From positions 90,303 to 154,302 of the forward strand of contig DASTHI010000007.1 of assembly GCA_035718275.1 (NCBI GenBank): DNA of 64,000 bases. The letters are read 5' to 3'. The notes under the pieces were generated by a model. It was given only the letters and a program-made list of their open reading frames with translations. It had not been told where the DNA came from and did not search any database. Below are positions 17,786 through 25,423 of the stretch, in pieces; positions within the stretch are counted from its first letter, which is position 1, and every line of letters starts with the position of its first letter. A program made the position numbers and the translations under genes. This DNA is from Pseudolabrys sp035718275. Lineage in GTDB: Bacteria > Pseudomonadota > Alphaproteobacteria > Rhizobiales > Xanthobacteraceae.

Positions 17786-19195
17786 TCAGCGTCCGTCAGG
17801 CGTGCGCACGCCCGCCCAGCTGTCGCGAACCTGATGATAGTGAACGCCTGCGTCATAAGTCGGGACGCGCAACCCGAGGACTTGCGGCGCTAGGCGACCG
17901 ACCGCTGACAGCAGCGTGTAGGACGCGACCACCCGGTCCCGCTGCGCGCTGACCAGCGCCACGCGCGCATTGACCAGTTCCTGCTGCGCATTGAGGACAT
18001 CGAGCGTGGTGCGCTGCCCAACCCGCGCTTCTTCGCGCACGCCGTTTAGCGCGATCTCCGCCGCCTGCACCTGCGCTTGCGTCGCTTCGATGTTGGCTTT
18101 TGCCGCTTCGAGCTGCCCCCAAGACTGTACGACGTTCTGGCGTACCTGATCGCGCGAGGTATCAAGCTCGAGGCGCCGCTGGCCGAGAGTTTCCTTCGCC
18201 TGCCGGATCAGCGAATATTCGGCACCACCCTGATAGATCGGTACCGTGAGTTGCCCGAGCACAAGTGCATTGAAGGTCTTGACCGAAAGCAAGCTGCTCT
18301 CATTGCTCTGCAGAGCGCTGCCCTGCAATGAGAGGGTGGGATAAAGCGCGCCTTCAGCAACCTTCACCTGCTGAAGCGCCACGTCGACATTGTATTGCGC
18401 GCTCGTCACCGCCGGATTAGTGGCGGTGGCGACGCCGATGGCCTGCGTCAGATTGTGTGGCGAGTATCGATCGACCGGAGAGCCGGGCGCGAGCCTGCCT
18501 GGCTGAACACCGATCACCTGCCGGTATGTCGCGACGGATGCCTTGTAGGTCGCTTCCGCGCTGAGAACCTGGGAACGGCCGGCGGCAAGCCGCGATTCCG
18601 CCTGGGCGACGTCGGTGCGGGTGACTTCACCGACATTGAAGCGGTCGCGAGTCTGACGCAGTTGTTCCTGCAGCACCTCGACGTTGCGGCGTTGCAGGTC
18701 GAGAATTGCGGTATCGCGCAGCAGGTTCATGTAGGCGACGACCGCGCTCAGCAGCACGTTCTGCTCCGTGACGCGCAGTATTTCGCGCGCCGCCTGCACC
18801 TGGCTTTCCGCCTGGCGCGTACGATTGGCCGTCTGGAATCCGTTGAAGAGCGTTTGCGTCGCCGTGATGCCGTAACTGTTCGGCGTCACATTGCCGCGCA
18901 GGGTCGTGTAGGTCGGCGATATTGTTGACGACTTGCTGGTGGTATCCCAGTATTGTTCGCCAATTGACGCGGTGGCTGTGACCCTGGGCCGGTACCCGGA
19001 CAACGCCTGCGGAACGCCTTCATCGGTCGCGCGGACCGAGGCGCGCTGGGAATTCAATGTGGGATTGTTCTGATAGGCCTGCACGAGGGCGCCTTCGAGC
19101 GTGTCCGCCCGAGCAGGCAAAAAAGCAGCAGTGGCGCAGGTAATTGCGCCAACCGCGACTCCGCAAGCCCATTTACTGGGACCCCACCCCGCCAT
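17786..19195 (-). CDS. tolC: TolC-family outer membrane channel
   Basis: Outer-membrane efflux channel for type I secretion and RND pumps. The protein has 469 residues with a signal peptide (residues 1-30, VAVGAITCATAAFLPARA). The tandem outer-membrane-efflux domains start with LEGALVQAYQNNPTLNSQRASVRA and repeat as a second half near residue 245 (LTQAIGVATATNPAVTSAQYNV), each with long helices. It has the alphaproteobacterial TolC layout. The gene lies between the methyltransferase and popZ on the same strand, and may be the partner of the RND pump at 1.7-6.0 kb. A 14-bp inverted repeat lies just upstream. Confidence 0.94.
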   Translation of the reverse strand: MAGWGPSKWACGVAVGAITCATAAFLPARADTLEGALVQAYQNNPTLNSQRASVRATDEGVPQALSGYRPRVTATASIGEQYWDTTSKSSTISPTYTTLRGNVTPNSYGITATQTLFNGFQTANRTRQAESQVQAAREILRVTEQNVLLSAVVAYMNLLRDTAILDLQRRNVEVLQEQLRQTRDRFNVGEVTRTDVAQAESRLAAGRSQVLSAEATYKASVATYRQVIGVQPGRLAPGSPVDRYSPHNLTQAIGVATATNPAVTSAQYNVDVALQQVKVAEGALYPTLSLQGSALQSNESSLLSVKTFNALVLGQLTVPIYQGGAEYSLIRQAKETLGQRRLELDTSRDQVRQNVVQSWGQLEAAKANIEATQAQVQAAEIALNGVREEARVGQRTTLDVLNAQQELVNARVALVSAQRDRVVASYTLLSAVGRLAPQVLGLRVPTYDAGVHYHQVRDSWAGVRTPDGR

Positions 19196-19215
19196 TTACA
19201 CCCCGTCCGCCACGC

Positions 19216-19292
19216 GAAGGGGTTTCAACCCCAGATTCGCGCCGCCAAGAAGGGCAACCATATGCCCAGCCAGCAAACGTTGAAACCCCTTC
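19216..19292. repeat. Perfect 14-bp inverted repeat in the tolC leader
   Basis: GAAGGGGTTTCAAC at 19216-19229 is the exact reverse complement of GTTGAAACCCCTTC at 19279-19292, with 49 bp between. The first arm is 21 bp upstream of the tolC ATG (19195), so in the tolC transcript this could be a leader stem or, as DNA, a pair of operator half-sites. Confidence 0.6.
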
Positions 19293-19355
19293 CGGCCTGC
19301 TCCCACAAAAAAACGGGAAAGTGGCGTATTTGCGCAACGTTTTTATCAAGAACGG

Positions 19356-20006
19356 CTAGAACGCGAACGCGGGTGCTTTCGCGAACCCGGGAAGTACCGG
19401 TGCACCGGCATCGAAAACTGGCCGGCCCCCAAGATCATTCCCGGCACGGACGTAGAGCATCCCACGGGACGCCGGTCCGTTGAGAACGCATACGAGGCGT
19501 CCGCCATCCTTCATTTGCGGCAAGAACATATCCGGCTCGACTTCCGTGGCGCCCTCGAGAATGATCGCATCATAGGGTCCTCCCTGCGGCCATCCGCCAG
19601 TAAGTGGGCCGGTCACCACCGTGACGTTCGGCTGGTCTGCAAGTGTTGAGCGCGCCGCCTCGGCGAGCCTGCTGTCCTGTTCAAGCGCAACGACCTGACC
19701 CGCCACGAGCGCAAGCACGGCCGCCCCATAGCCAGTCGCACAGCCGACATCCAGGACGCGGTCGCCGGGCGCGATTTCCGCGATCTGAACGAGCTTTGCG
19801 AAGACCATCGGTTTAAGGAGACGCCGTTCGCCACCCGGAGAGACGGCAAGATGCATATCGACATAGGCAAGCGCGGCCAAATCCTGCGGCACGAAGCGTT
19901 CGCGCGGAACCTTGAGCATGGCCGAGACGATCCGGGGATCCGTGATATCAGCAGTGCGCACCTGCCCGTCGACCATGTGACGCCGCGCGGTTTCAAAGTC
20001 GATCAT
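19356..20006 (-). CDS. pcm: Protein-L-isoaspartate O-methyltransferase family protein
   Basis: SAM-dependent methyltransferase of the PCMT family, which methylates isoaspartyl residues of aged proteins. It has 216 residues from the ATG at 20006 (MIDFETARRHMVDGQVRT). The SAM motif I is VLDVGCATGYGAAVLALVAG, motif II YDAIILEGA, and motif III GGRLVCVL. The N-terminal part lacks the usual catalytic Thr/Ser-rich stretch of classical Pcm, as do many alphaproteobacterial copies next to tolC, so enzymatic activity on isoaspartate is uncertain. A longer frame to 20075 adds 23 non-family residues. A palindrome at 20081-20099 lies upstream. Confidence 0.85.
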   Translation of the reverse strand: MIDFETARRHMVDGQVRTADITDPRIVSAMLKVPRERFVPQDLAALAYVDMHLAVSPGGERRLLKPMVFAKLVQIAEIAPGDRVLDVGCATGYGAAVLALVAGQVVALEQDSRLAEAARSTLADQPNVTVVTGPLTGGWPQGGPYDAIILEGATEVEPDMFLPQMKDGGRLVCVLNGPASRGMLYVRAGNDLGGRPVFDAGAPVLPGFAKAPAFAF

Positions 20007-20080
20007 CAGGGGCTCTCGTGCAGGACAGACGCCGGAAGCACCGGCACTTCTGCGGCAAGGACGCACAAAACGCAAGATTG

Positions 20081-20099
20081 GCTTACGATTGTCGTAAGC
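20081..20099. promoter_or_regulatory. Operator-like palindrome overlapping the tRNA-Cys -35 box
   Basis: GCTTACGA-TTG-TCGTAAGC is a perfect 8-bp inverted repeat. It overlaps the -35 hexamer of the tRNA-Cys promoter and lies 75 bp upstream of the divergent methyltransferase gene. The shape is that of a TetR-type operator, but no regulator gene is adjacent. Confidence 0.55.
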
Positions 20100-20117
20100 G
20101 TTTCGCTCCTATATAGG
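20089..20117 (+). promoter_or_regulatory. Promoter of tRNA-Cys
   Basis: TTGTCG (20089-20094), 17 bp, TATAGG (20112-20117), placing the start point near 20124, about 28 bp before the mature tRNA. Confidence 0.65.
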
Positions 20118-20151
20118 CTGTGGTCCACCCGGAATGCCCCGATCTGGACTT

Positions 20152-20225
20152 GGCCACGTGGCGGAGTGGTGACGCAGCGGACTGCAAATCCGTGCACGCC
20201 GGTTCGATTCCGGCCGTGGCCTCCA
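20152..20225 (+). tRNA. tRNA-Cys (GCA)
   Basis: Complete cloverleaf. The acceptor stem GGCCACG pairs with CGTGGCC, the anticodon GCA sits in CTGCAAA, the T-loop is GGTTCGATTCC, and the CCA end is encoded (20223-20225). Confidence 0.96.
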
Positions 20226-20330
20226 GCCTTCCTTGCGCCGAGTTCAAGGGCATGCACCGGAGGCACGCATCACAGACAATGAAGATTGCACCACTGTCGC
20301 GAGGCCGAAAACGAGGAGCGCCCGTTTACC

Positions 20331-20358
20331 TTGCAAAAAGAGGCAGCTTTGTTATAGG
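20331..20358 (+). promoter_or_regulatory. Promoter of tRNA-Asn
   Basis: TTGCAA (20331-20336), 16 bp, TATAGG (20353-20358), 24 bp before the tRNA. The -10 box is identical to that of tRNA-Cys. Confidence 0.65.
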
Positions 20359-20382
20359 CCGTCCTGCTCAGCTTCGGCTAGT

Positions 20383-20457
20383 TCCCCGGTAGCTCAGTGG
20401 TAGAGCAACCGGCTGTTAACCGGTTGGTCGCTGGTTCGAATCCGGCCCGGGGAGCCA
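20383..20457 (+). tRNA. tRNA-Asn (GTT)
   Basis: Complete cloverleaf. The acceptor TCCCCGG pairs with CCGGGGA, the anticodon GTT sits in CTGTTAACC, the T-arm is GCTGGTTCGAATCCGGC, the discriminator is G, and CCA is encoded. Confidence 0.96.
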
Positions 20458-20782
20458 AGTTTTTCGCAGGTCAACCGCTCCGAATTACTTCGCTGCACTA
20501 CATCTGCAGTGAGTGTGACAGCTATCTATCTAGCCGAGGTTGACGGGGAACGAACGGGACAAATCCTCATGGGCGGCGGCGCTATAGTCGGAGCAACCAA
20601 GGCCGCAAGCTCGCGCTCGCTTCGACGGGTATATGCGGAATTCCGCTCATTGTAGTCCGCGCCGTCGCGGTACGCTCAGCAAGAACTTCGCATAGGTCGT
20701 TCTCCGATTGTCTTGACTAACGTGTGCAATAGCCAAGGGCGGCCGGGGCAGCCCTCGGCGTTGCTTTACGCTGATCGCGCGA
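20458..20782. other. Intergenic region after tRNA-Asn
   Basis: About 325 bp with no gene I can support. No T-rich terminator follows the tRNA, and I see no integrase, attachment repeat or copy of the tRNA 3' end. An open minus-strand frame reaching 20647 is an out-of-frame shadow of the Tyr-rich gene. Confidence 0.5.
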
Positions 20783-21193
20783 TCAGAACTCCCACCATTG
20801 TCTGTAGCCGTTGTCATACCCGGAATAGGGTTGCTGGTAGCGGTTGTACGGCTGGTACGCGTATCCACTGGAGCCCCAGGTCTGATTTCCAAACCAACCG
20901 GTGTTGGCCGGCTGGTACATCCCGTAGCCATAGCGATACGGATTGTTGTACGCGCCGTACTGATATGGATTGTTGTAAGCGCCGTACTGATCGTATCCGC
21001 GCCGGTACGCGCGACGATGCGCCCGGCGATTGACGCCCGCAACGCTTGTTGCAGTGAGGGGGCGTCCAATTTCCGCCGACGCGCGGTCGGCGGACAGCAA
21101 CACTTTTCCCTCCGGACCGAAACGCACCGAGAGAGGCGTTGCACACAAGATGCAGGCGAAGACTGCAGTTGCTCCGATAGTTACTTTCGTCAT
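20783..21193 (-). CDS. Small secreted Tyr/Asn/Gly-rich protein
   Basis: A 136-residue protein of unknown function. The N-terminal hydrophobic stretch (ATAVFACILCATPLSV) looks like a signal peptide or anchor. A basic middle part (NRRAHRRAYRRGYDQ) follows, then two near repeats (QYGAYNNPYQYGAYNNPYRY) and a Tyr/Gln-rich tail ending RQWWEF. Similar small exported proteins with RRAYRRGY motifs are common in Bradyrhizobium relatives. A strong ribosome binding site (AGGAGG, 6 bp before the ATG) supports the start. Aromatic repeats suggest an envelope or matrix role; this is inference only. Confidence 0.8.
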   Translation of the reverse strand: MTKVTIGATAVFACILCATPLSVRFGPEGKVLLSADRASAEIGRPLTATSVAGVNRRAHRRAYRRGYDQYGAYNNPYQYGAYNNPYRYGYGMYQPANTGWFGNQTWGSSGYAYQPYNRYQQPYSGYDNGYRQWWEF

Positions 21194-21948
21194 TGCGACC
21201 TCCTAAGAAAGTCGCCCCCCGGAGCCGCTTGAAGAAGACGCCGCTTTGCGCAGCGAACGTTGATTTAAGTCAACGGGCGCAATCACAGCGGAGGCAAATC
21301 TTTTCCAGAGTTCCTGCAACCAATCCTGACGCGCCGCCTTAGCCTCACTGATCGCGTGGTGCGGTTTTGAGCAAACGCCCTGGTCAGCGCGATCACGTGG
21401 GTCGCGCGAGTCCCCTAGCGCGGCCCTCTCTCGCTCGAGAACCAACTCATCAGTTGAGACGTTGTGGGTCATGGAGAATGCGCTCCAACGATTTCGATCA
21501 CGGTCAAAGAGACGTGCTCGCAAGCCCGTTCGCCGTCTGTCGCGGGGCGAAGACCGCGAGCAGTCTGCGAGGCACTACTATGGGACGCTGGGGCCGGCCT
21601 CCTCCGTGCGGAGACTCCATCCCTCCACTGGAGAAGTTGTCGAAATCCTACCGGCGAAGGACATTAATTAGATCGAGTGAGGGCTTAGGAAGTAATGCCG
21701 GGCAAGCGCGTTCAGATCGATCCTGACACGTGGGCGTCCATCGACCTGCTCGAGTTGGCGACTTTCGGCTGACAGGGATGAATGAAGCCGGCAGGCGCAT
21801 GGATCGGCCTGCCGCAAAGAGATACGCAACAACATATCACGCATATAGGTGCCCACTTTCCCGGAGCGGCTTTGATGCGCGCCCTCATCACCATACTCCT
21901 GGCCGTGCTGAAACCAGCATTCGGCCAATCCCGAGCCTGAGGCGTGCG
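21194..21948. other. Long gap with weak ORFs and the first copy of the 44-bp repeat
   Basis: 755 bp without a gene I trust. Two short frames could be real but have no recognised family: a plus-strand frame from 21462 or 21471 to 21671, ending STGEVVEILPAKDIN, and a minus-strand frame 21203-21523 with an internal ATG near 21472. They overlap each other, so at most one is genuine. The stretch also holds repeat copy 1 at 21755-21798. Confidence 0.4.
21755..21798 (+). repeat. 44-bp direct repeat, copy 1
   Basis: Starts TTGGCGACTTTCGGCTGACA and ends CCGGCAGGCGC. It matches copy 2 at 22563-22606 at 41 of 44 positions, and the two flank the DUF2269 genes. It may belong to a dispersed intergenic repeat family. 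Confidence 0.8.
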
Positions 21949-22317
21949 ATGGACCAGTACACGCTCTTGCGGTTCGCGCACCTAATCGGGTTGATGCTGA
22001 TCTCAGCAGGTCTTATCGGTGTGTTCGTAACCGACATGCGGTCTCGACAAGCTCGCGAGAAGCTGTTCGCCCAGGCGGCGACCTTTATCGCAGTATTTTA
22101 CGACAACCTTGTCGTTCCGGGCGCCTTGTTGCTGCTTGCAAGCGGGATTTGGCTGATCGTCTCATACTACGCCGGTTGGCAATTCTTGAACGTGCCCTGG
22201 CTCGTGGGCATGGTGGTCCTCTTCGCTTTTGAATTCATCGAGGGCAATACCATTACTCGGCTCTATTTCATGAGGTTGCGGCGCTTGGCACGGGCAGCCA
22301 TCGCGGAGGACGAGTGA
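21949..22317 (+). CDS. DUF2269-like membrane protein, N-terminal part
   Basis: A 122-residue integral membrane protein with about three segments: LIGLMLISAGLIGVFVTDM, VVPGALLLLASGIWLIVSYY and VPWLVGMVVLFAFEFIEGN, ending in the basic helix YFMRLRRLARAAIAEDE. It resembles the first two-thirds of DUF2269 proteins, which are normally one chain of about 150-190 residues. The remaining part is encoded by the next frame, which overlaps it in a GTGA arrangement. Function is unknown. The ATG at 21949 starts just before the first membrane segment; longer frames reach back through the repeat and are unlikely. Confidence 0.65.
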   Translation: MDQYTLLRFAHLIGLMLISAGLIGVFVTDMRSRQAREKLFAQAATFIAVFYDNLVVPGALLLLASGIWLIVSYYAGWQFLNVPWLVGMVVLFAFEFIEGNTITRLYFMRLRRLARAAIAEDE

Positions 22318-22538
22318 CTCCCGGATTGGCCCGCGCCCGCGCCGAGCAACTGGCGTCGTTCACCCATTTCTTAGATATCCCACTGCTGCTGGTGATCGTC
22401 TCTCTTGGCGCATTACGTCCAAGCAGCTGGACCCACTTCACAGTTGGCGTCGCAATTGCTGTCGCCGCAGCTTCGCTGTTGAACTACTTTGTACCACGGC
22501 TCTACCCCTGGGATGGCGAGGACCCTCAACCCGGTTGA
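22314..22538 (+). CDS. DUF2269-like membrane protein, C-terminal part
   Basis: A 74-residue frame starting with GTG inside the stop of the previous gene (GTGA overlap). It begins TPGLARARAEQLASFTHFLDIP and has two hydrophobic segments (LLLVIVSLGALRPSSW and VGVAIAVAAASLLNYFVPRLYPW). It is the expected continuation of the DUF2269 domain in another frame. Either the protein is truly made as two coupled subunits, or a frameshift (mutation, sequencing error or programmed) splits one gene. I see no classic slippery heptamer at the junction. Confidence 0.6.
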   Translation: MTPGLARARAEQLASFTHFLDIPLLLVIVSLGALRPSSWTHFTVGVAIAVAAASLLNYFVPRLYPWDGEDPQPG

Positions 22539-22562
22539 CCTGGCGCGTTTTTCCTCGCGCGC

Positions 22563-22606
22563 TTGGCGACTTTAGGCCGACAGGGATGAATGAAACCGGC
22601 AGGCGC
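22563..22606 (+). repeat. 44-bp direct repeat, copy 2
   Basis: Starts TTGGCGACTTTAGGCCGACA and differs from copy 1 (21755-21798) at three positions. It lies 25 bp after the second DUF2269 frame. Confidence 0.8.
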
Positions 22607-22769
22607 CGAGAGAACAAACGCGAAGTCGTGTTCGCGTTTTCTGTTTTGGGCAACGGTTTGGCTCGAAGCGCTAGCGGCGAGCATCTGACCTGCGATGAAT
22701 GCGGTGGTGAACCAATGTCAGATCCGACATTCATGTGAAACGTCCGCCGCGAAAGACAACGGCACGAAG

Positions 22770-22799
22770 AAAAAACCGGTGGCGGAGCCGCCCGTCCGG
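22770..22799 (-). terminator. Rho-independent terminator of the DoxX gene
   Basis: Read on the minus strand: CCGG-ACG-GGCGG-CT-CCGCC-A-CCGG followed by six T, 30 bp after the DoxX stop. The stem and the U-tract are both good. Confidence 0.7.
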
Positions 22800-22828
22800 A
22801 TTCAGAGCGGCCCGCCAACAGTACTTCC

Positions 22829-23290
22829 TCAGAATTCCTTGCCGATGGCCCGGTCAACCGAGTAAGGCCCGCCGCCGCGTATGAGAATGATCAAGAACAC
22901 GATCGCCCACATCACCGGAAATTCGCCGCCGCCCCCCTGCGCGGTGAAACTCCAGCCGTTTGGCAAATGCGCCTTGACGGCAATGACGATCATTTCGATC
23001 AGACACAAAAGCGCAAAAGGCCTTGTCAGGAATCCAATCGCCACGCATATGCCGCCGACCAGTTCGACGAACATGATCACGTAGGCAAAGGCCCAGGCAG
23101 GTTCGATCCCGCGTCTTGCAAGGCTGGCAGCGACACCTGCAACGCCAAAGGTTGTGAATTTTGGCCAGGCGTGCGGCAGCAGCATCAGACCGGCGGTGAT
23201 GCGGAGCAATGGATAGCCCCAATCGGCCAGCGCGTCGTAGATGCCGCCAAGTCCGGGAAAGTACAGTTTTGTATCGCTGCGAGCTGCCAT
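22829..23290 (-). CDS. DoxX-family membrane protein
   Basis: A 153-residue protein with four membrane segments. It begins GYPLLRITAGLMLLPHAWPKF and continues with the DoxX core, FVELVGGICVAIGFLTRPFALLCLIEMIVIAV, and a final segment WAIVFLIILIRGGGPYSVDRAIG, which is typical of the family. DoxX-like proteins are linked to thiosulfate:quinone oxidoreductase in archaea and to membrane redox stress in mycobacteria; the role here is unknown. A good ribosome binding site (AAAGGGGAA) precedes the ATG. It stands alone, with its own terminator. Confidence 0.88.
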   Translation of the reverse strand: MAARSDTKLYFPGLGGIYDALADWGYPLLRITAGLMLLPHAWPKFTTFGVAGVAASLARRGIEPAWAFAYVIMFVELVGGICVAIGFLTRPFALLCLIEMIVIAVKAHLPNGWSFTAQGGGGEFPVMWAIVFLIILIRGGGPYSVDRAIGKEF

Positions 23291-23657
23291 GATTTCCCCT
23301 TTCTAGCCGCCAGGAGGTGGCATTCTGGCTCGTGATGAGCCCAAATCTATAACACCGACATAGCGGCTGAATTCACTTTCGCGTTGATTTTCGAGCCATC
23401 GCGGTAACTCAATCCAGGACAGCCGCCCGACACCGCTAACTTCGGTTAAGGGCTGCATTTCAGAGGAGTCCAAGGCCCTGCAGCGCTTCACTTAGCGAAC
23501 CGCCGTCCGATGTACCGGCACCCTTGTCGAATGGTGCCCGCGCACCAAAGCAGGAGAGCCCCAAAGGAGAGAGTTTGGCAAAAGCAATAGCCCATGTCCC
23601 AATTAGGCCGGCAATTCCGAGCGAACTTTTCACGGGTTTTGGGCTAACCTAGCGACC
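23291..23657. other. Intergenic region before the cyclase gene
   Basis: 367 bp between the divergent DoxX and cyclase genes. I see no gene, no strong promoter and no notable repeat. Confidence 0.4.
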
Positions 23658-25070
23658 ATGAGCGAGACCACAATCCTCGGTGAAACCAAAGTCCTTTTCG
23701 ACACGTTGCGCAGCTCCGCCGACAAATCCGTGGTTGCCGCCATCGAGTCGGTGGTCCGCGACGGCAGCGACCGACAGTTGTGCCGCATCAACGCCTTGGG
23801 CTTTGCTGCCGAACACGGCCTTGACGAAGAAAAAGCGATCAGCGGGTTCCTGCACGCGGCACGACTCGGACTTTTCGAGCTGACGTGGAATGTTCTCTGC
23901 CCCGGCTGTGGTGGCGTTCTCGAGGCTACGCAAACACTCAAGGCCGTGCACAAAGAGGCCTATGATTGCGCCTTGTGCGCTGCCGGCTATGAGCCGACGC
24001 TCGACGAGATGGTTGAAGTCGCTTTCACGGTCAGCCCACGCGTGCGCCGGATCGCGGCACATGATCCGCACTCGCTTCCGATATGGGAATATTTCCGGCA
24101 GATATTCTGGGGCTCGGGAATCGATCTGCCGGAAACCGGCCTTGAAGAGCTCCTCGACAAAATCACCATCGAGGCGATCGAACTTCCGTCTGGCGAGAAA
24201 GCTCTTATTTCGCTGCAGCTGCCGGCCGAATTCGTAATCGTCTTTGAGCCTGTGACTCACGCAGCCCATTTCATCGACGTCAAGGGAGAGCCGACCCGCG
24301 AGCGACAAAATCTCGCAATGATTTTCAACAAAATGCACGTGCCCACCGGCACCTCCGCAATGCGGCCCGGCCCGCTGCGGCTTTCTCTAGAGAACCGCAG
24401 CGATATGCGCACCCTGCCCTCTGTATGGATCGCCGGCGACGATCTTCATCATCTGCTCGGCAAACGGCGGCCATTTCTCACGGCAAAGCGATTGCTCAGC
24501 AACCAGACCTTCCGTGACATTTACCGCACCGACACGCTCGACGTGGACCAGGGACTGAAAGTCACAAGCCTCACCTTCCTGTTTACCGACCTGAAGGGCT
24601 CGACAGCGCTTTACGACCGCGTTGGCGACATCGTCGCCTACGATCTGGTGCGTGAGCATTTCAGGATTCTGCAGGACATCGTTGCGTCCGAGGGAGGGGC
24701 GGTGGTGAAAACGATCGGCGACGCAGTGATGGCCACTTTTCCGATGCCTGATCGCGCCGTGAGTGCCGCGCTGCGCATGCGCGACTCCGTGCAAAAGTTA
24801 AAGGACGACCTGGTAATCAAAATAGGAATTCACGAAGGGCCATGTCTTGCCGTCACCCTCAATGATCGGCTCGATTATTTCGGTCAGACGGTGAATATCG
24901 CCGCTCGCGTCCAAAGTCTTGCCGATTCACGCGCAATCTTCGCCACAAGATCCGTCGTAGAGAACTCGCAAGTCTCGAAGATTCTTCAGGCGAGCAAGCT
25001 CAGGCTGACACAGCAGGATGCTGCTTTACGCGGGGTGGCCGACAAGATGGCGGTGTTTCAGATTCCCTGA
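23658..25070 (+). CDS. Class III adenylate/guanylate cyclase with N-terminal zinc-ribbon-like domain
   Basis: A soluble 470-residue protein with no membrane segment. Residues 1-290 form a regulatory region resembling the DUF5939 part of bacterial cyclases; it includes a four-cysteine motif, Cys81-x2-Cys84 and Cys104-x2-Cys107, likely to bind zinc. The catalytic domain spans about 300-470: D311 in LTFLFTDLKGS and D355 in VVKTIGDAVMA are the metal aspartates, K351 and D407 fit ATP recognition, and N413 and R417 in DYFGQTVNIAARV are the transition-state residues. All key residues are kept, so an active adenylate cyclase is likely. The signal sensed is unknown. It stands alone. Confidence 0.87.
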   Translation: MSETTILGETKVLFDTLRSSADKSVVAAIESVVRDGSDRQLCRINALGFAAEHGLDEEKAISGFLHAARLGLFELTWNVLCPGCGGVLEATQTLKAVHKEAYDCALCAAGYEPTLDEMVEVAFTVSPRVRRIAAHDPHSLPIWEYFRQIFWGSGIDLPETGLEELLDKITIEAIELPSGEKALISLQLPAEFVIVFEPVTHAAHFIDVKGEPTRERQNLAMIFNKMHVPTGTSAMRPGPLRLSLENRSDMRTLPSVWIAGDDLHHLLGKRRPFLTAKRLLSNQTFRDIYRTDTLDVDQGLKVTSLTFLFTDLKGSTALYDRVGDIVAYDLVREHFRILQDIVASEGGAVVKTIGDAVMATFPMPDRAVSAALRMRDSVQKLKDDLVIKIGIHEGPCLAVTLNDRLDYFGQTVNIAARVQSLADSRAIFATRSVVENSQVSKILQASKLRLTQQDAALRGVADKMAVFQIP

Positions 25071-25423
25071 ACGATCAGGCGACAACGCATGCCGAGCAAG
25101 TCATCTCGCAATATTGTGTGGCCGTCGCCTGCGTGGGTCGATTTCCGTCGACATCAGTAGTCCGCTATTTTCGCACGTGCCGTTTACAGTGTATCCCGCG
25201 GCATTCGTCTGGAGCTTGTCCTGCCCCACTCGCGTCTCCCGTCGCTGTTGGTCGACGTCCGCTCGTTGACGCGAAGGCTTGGTCGCCCGCACGTTTCACT
25301 GTGGCCCGCAGCGGGGCTCGCATGCAAGATTCAATGTTGCTGGCTCATACCTCGCTCCTGTACATCTGTTTTCCGCTCCGACGCAGCTTTTGCGCAATCC
25401 CCGGCCGTCTTCGTTCCCGTGCC
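25071..25423. other. Intergenic region before pncB
   Basis: 353 bp that the pncB frame could cover only with a non-family N-terminal extension. I see no gene, tRNA or clear terminator in it. Confidence 0.4.

Noticed and set aside
20006..20266. 86-residue minus-strand frame with GRNRTGVHGFAVRC
   Set aside because: Translation of the complement of tRNA-Cys, also a known artefact.
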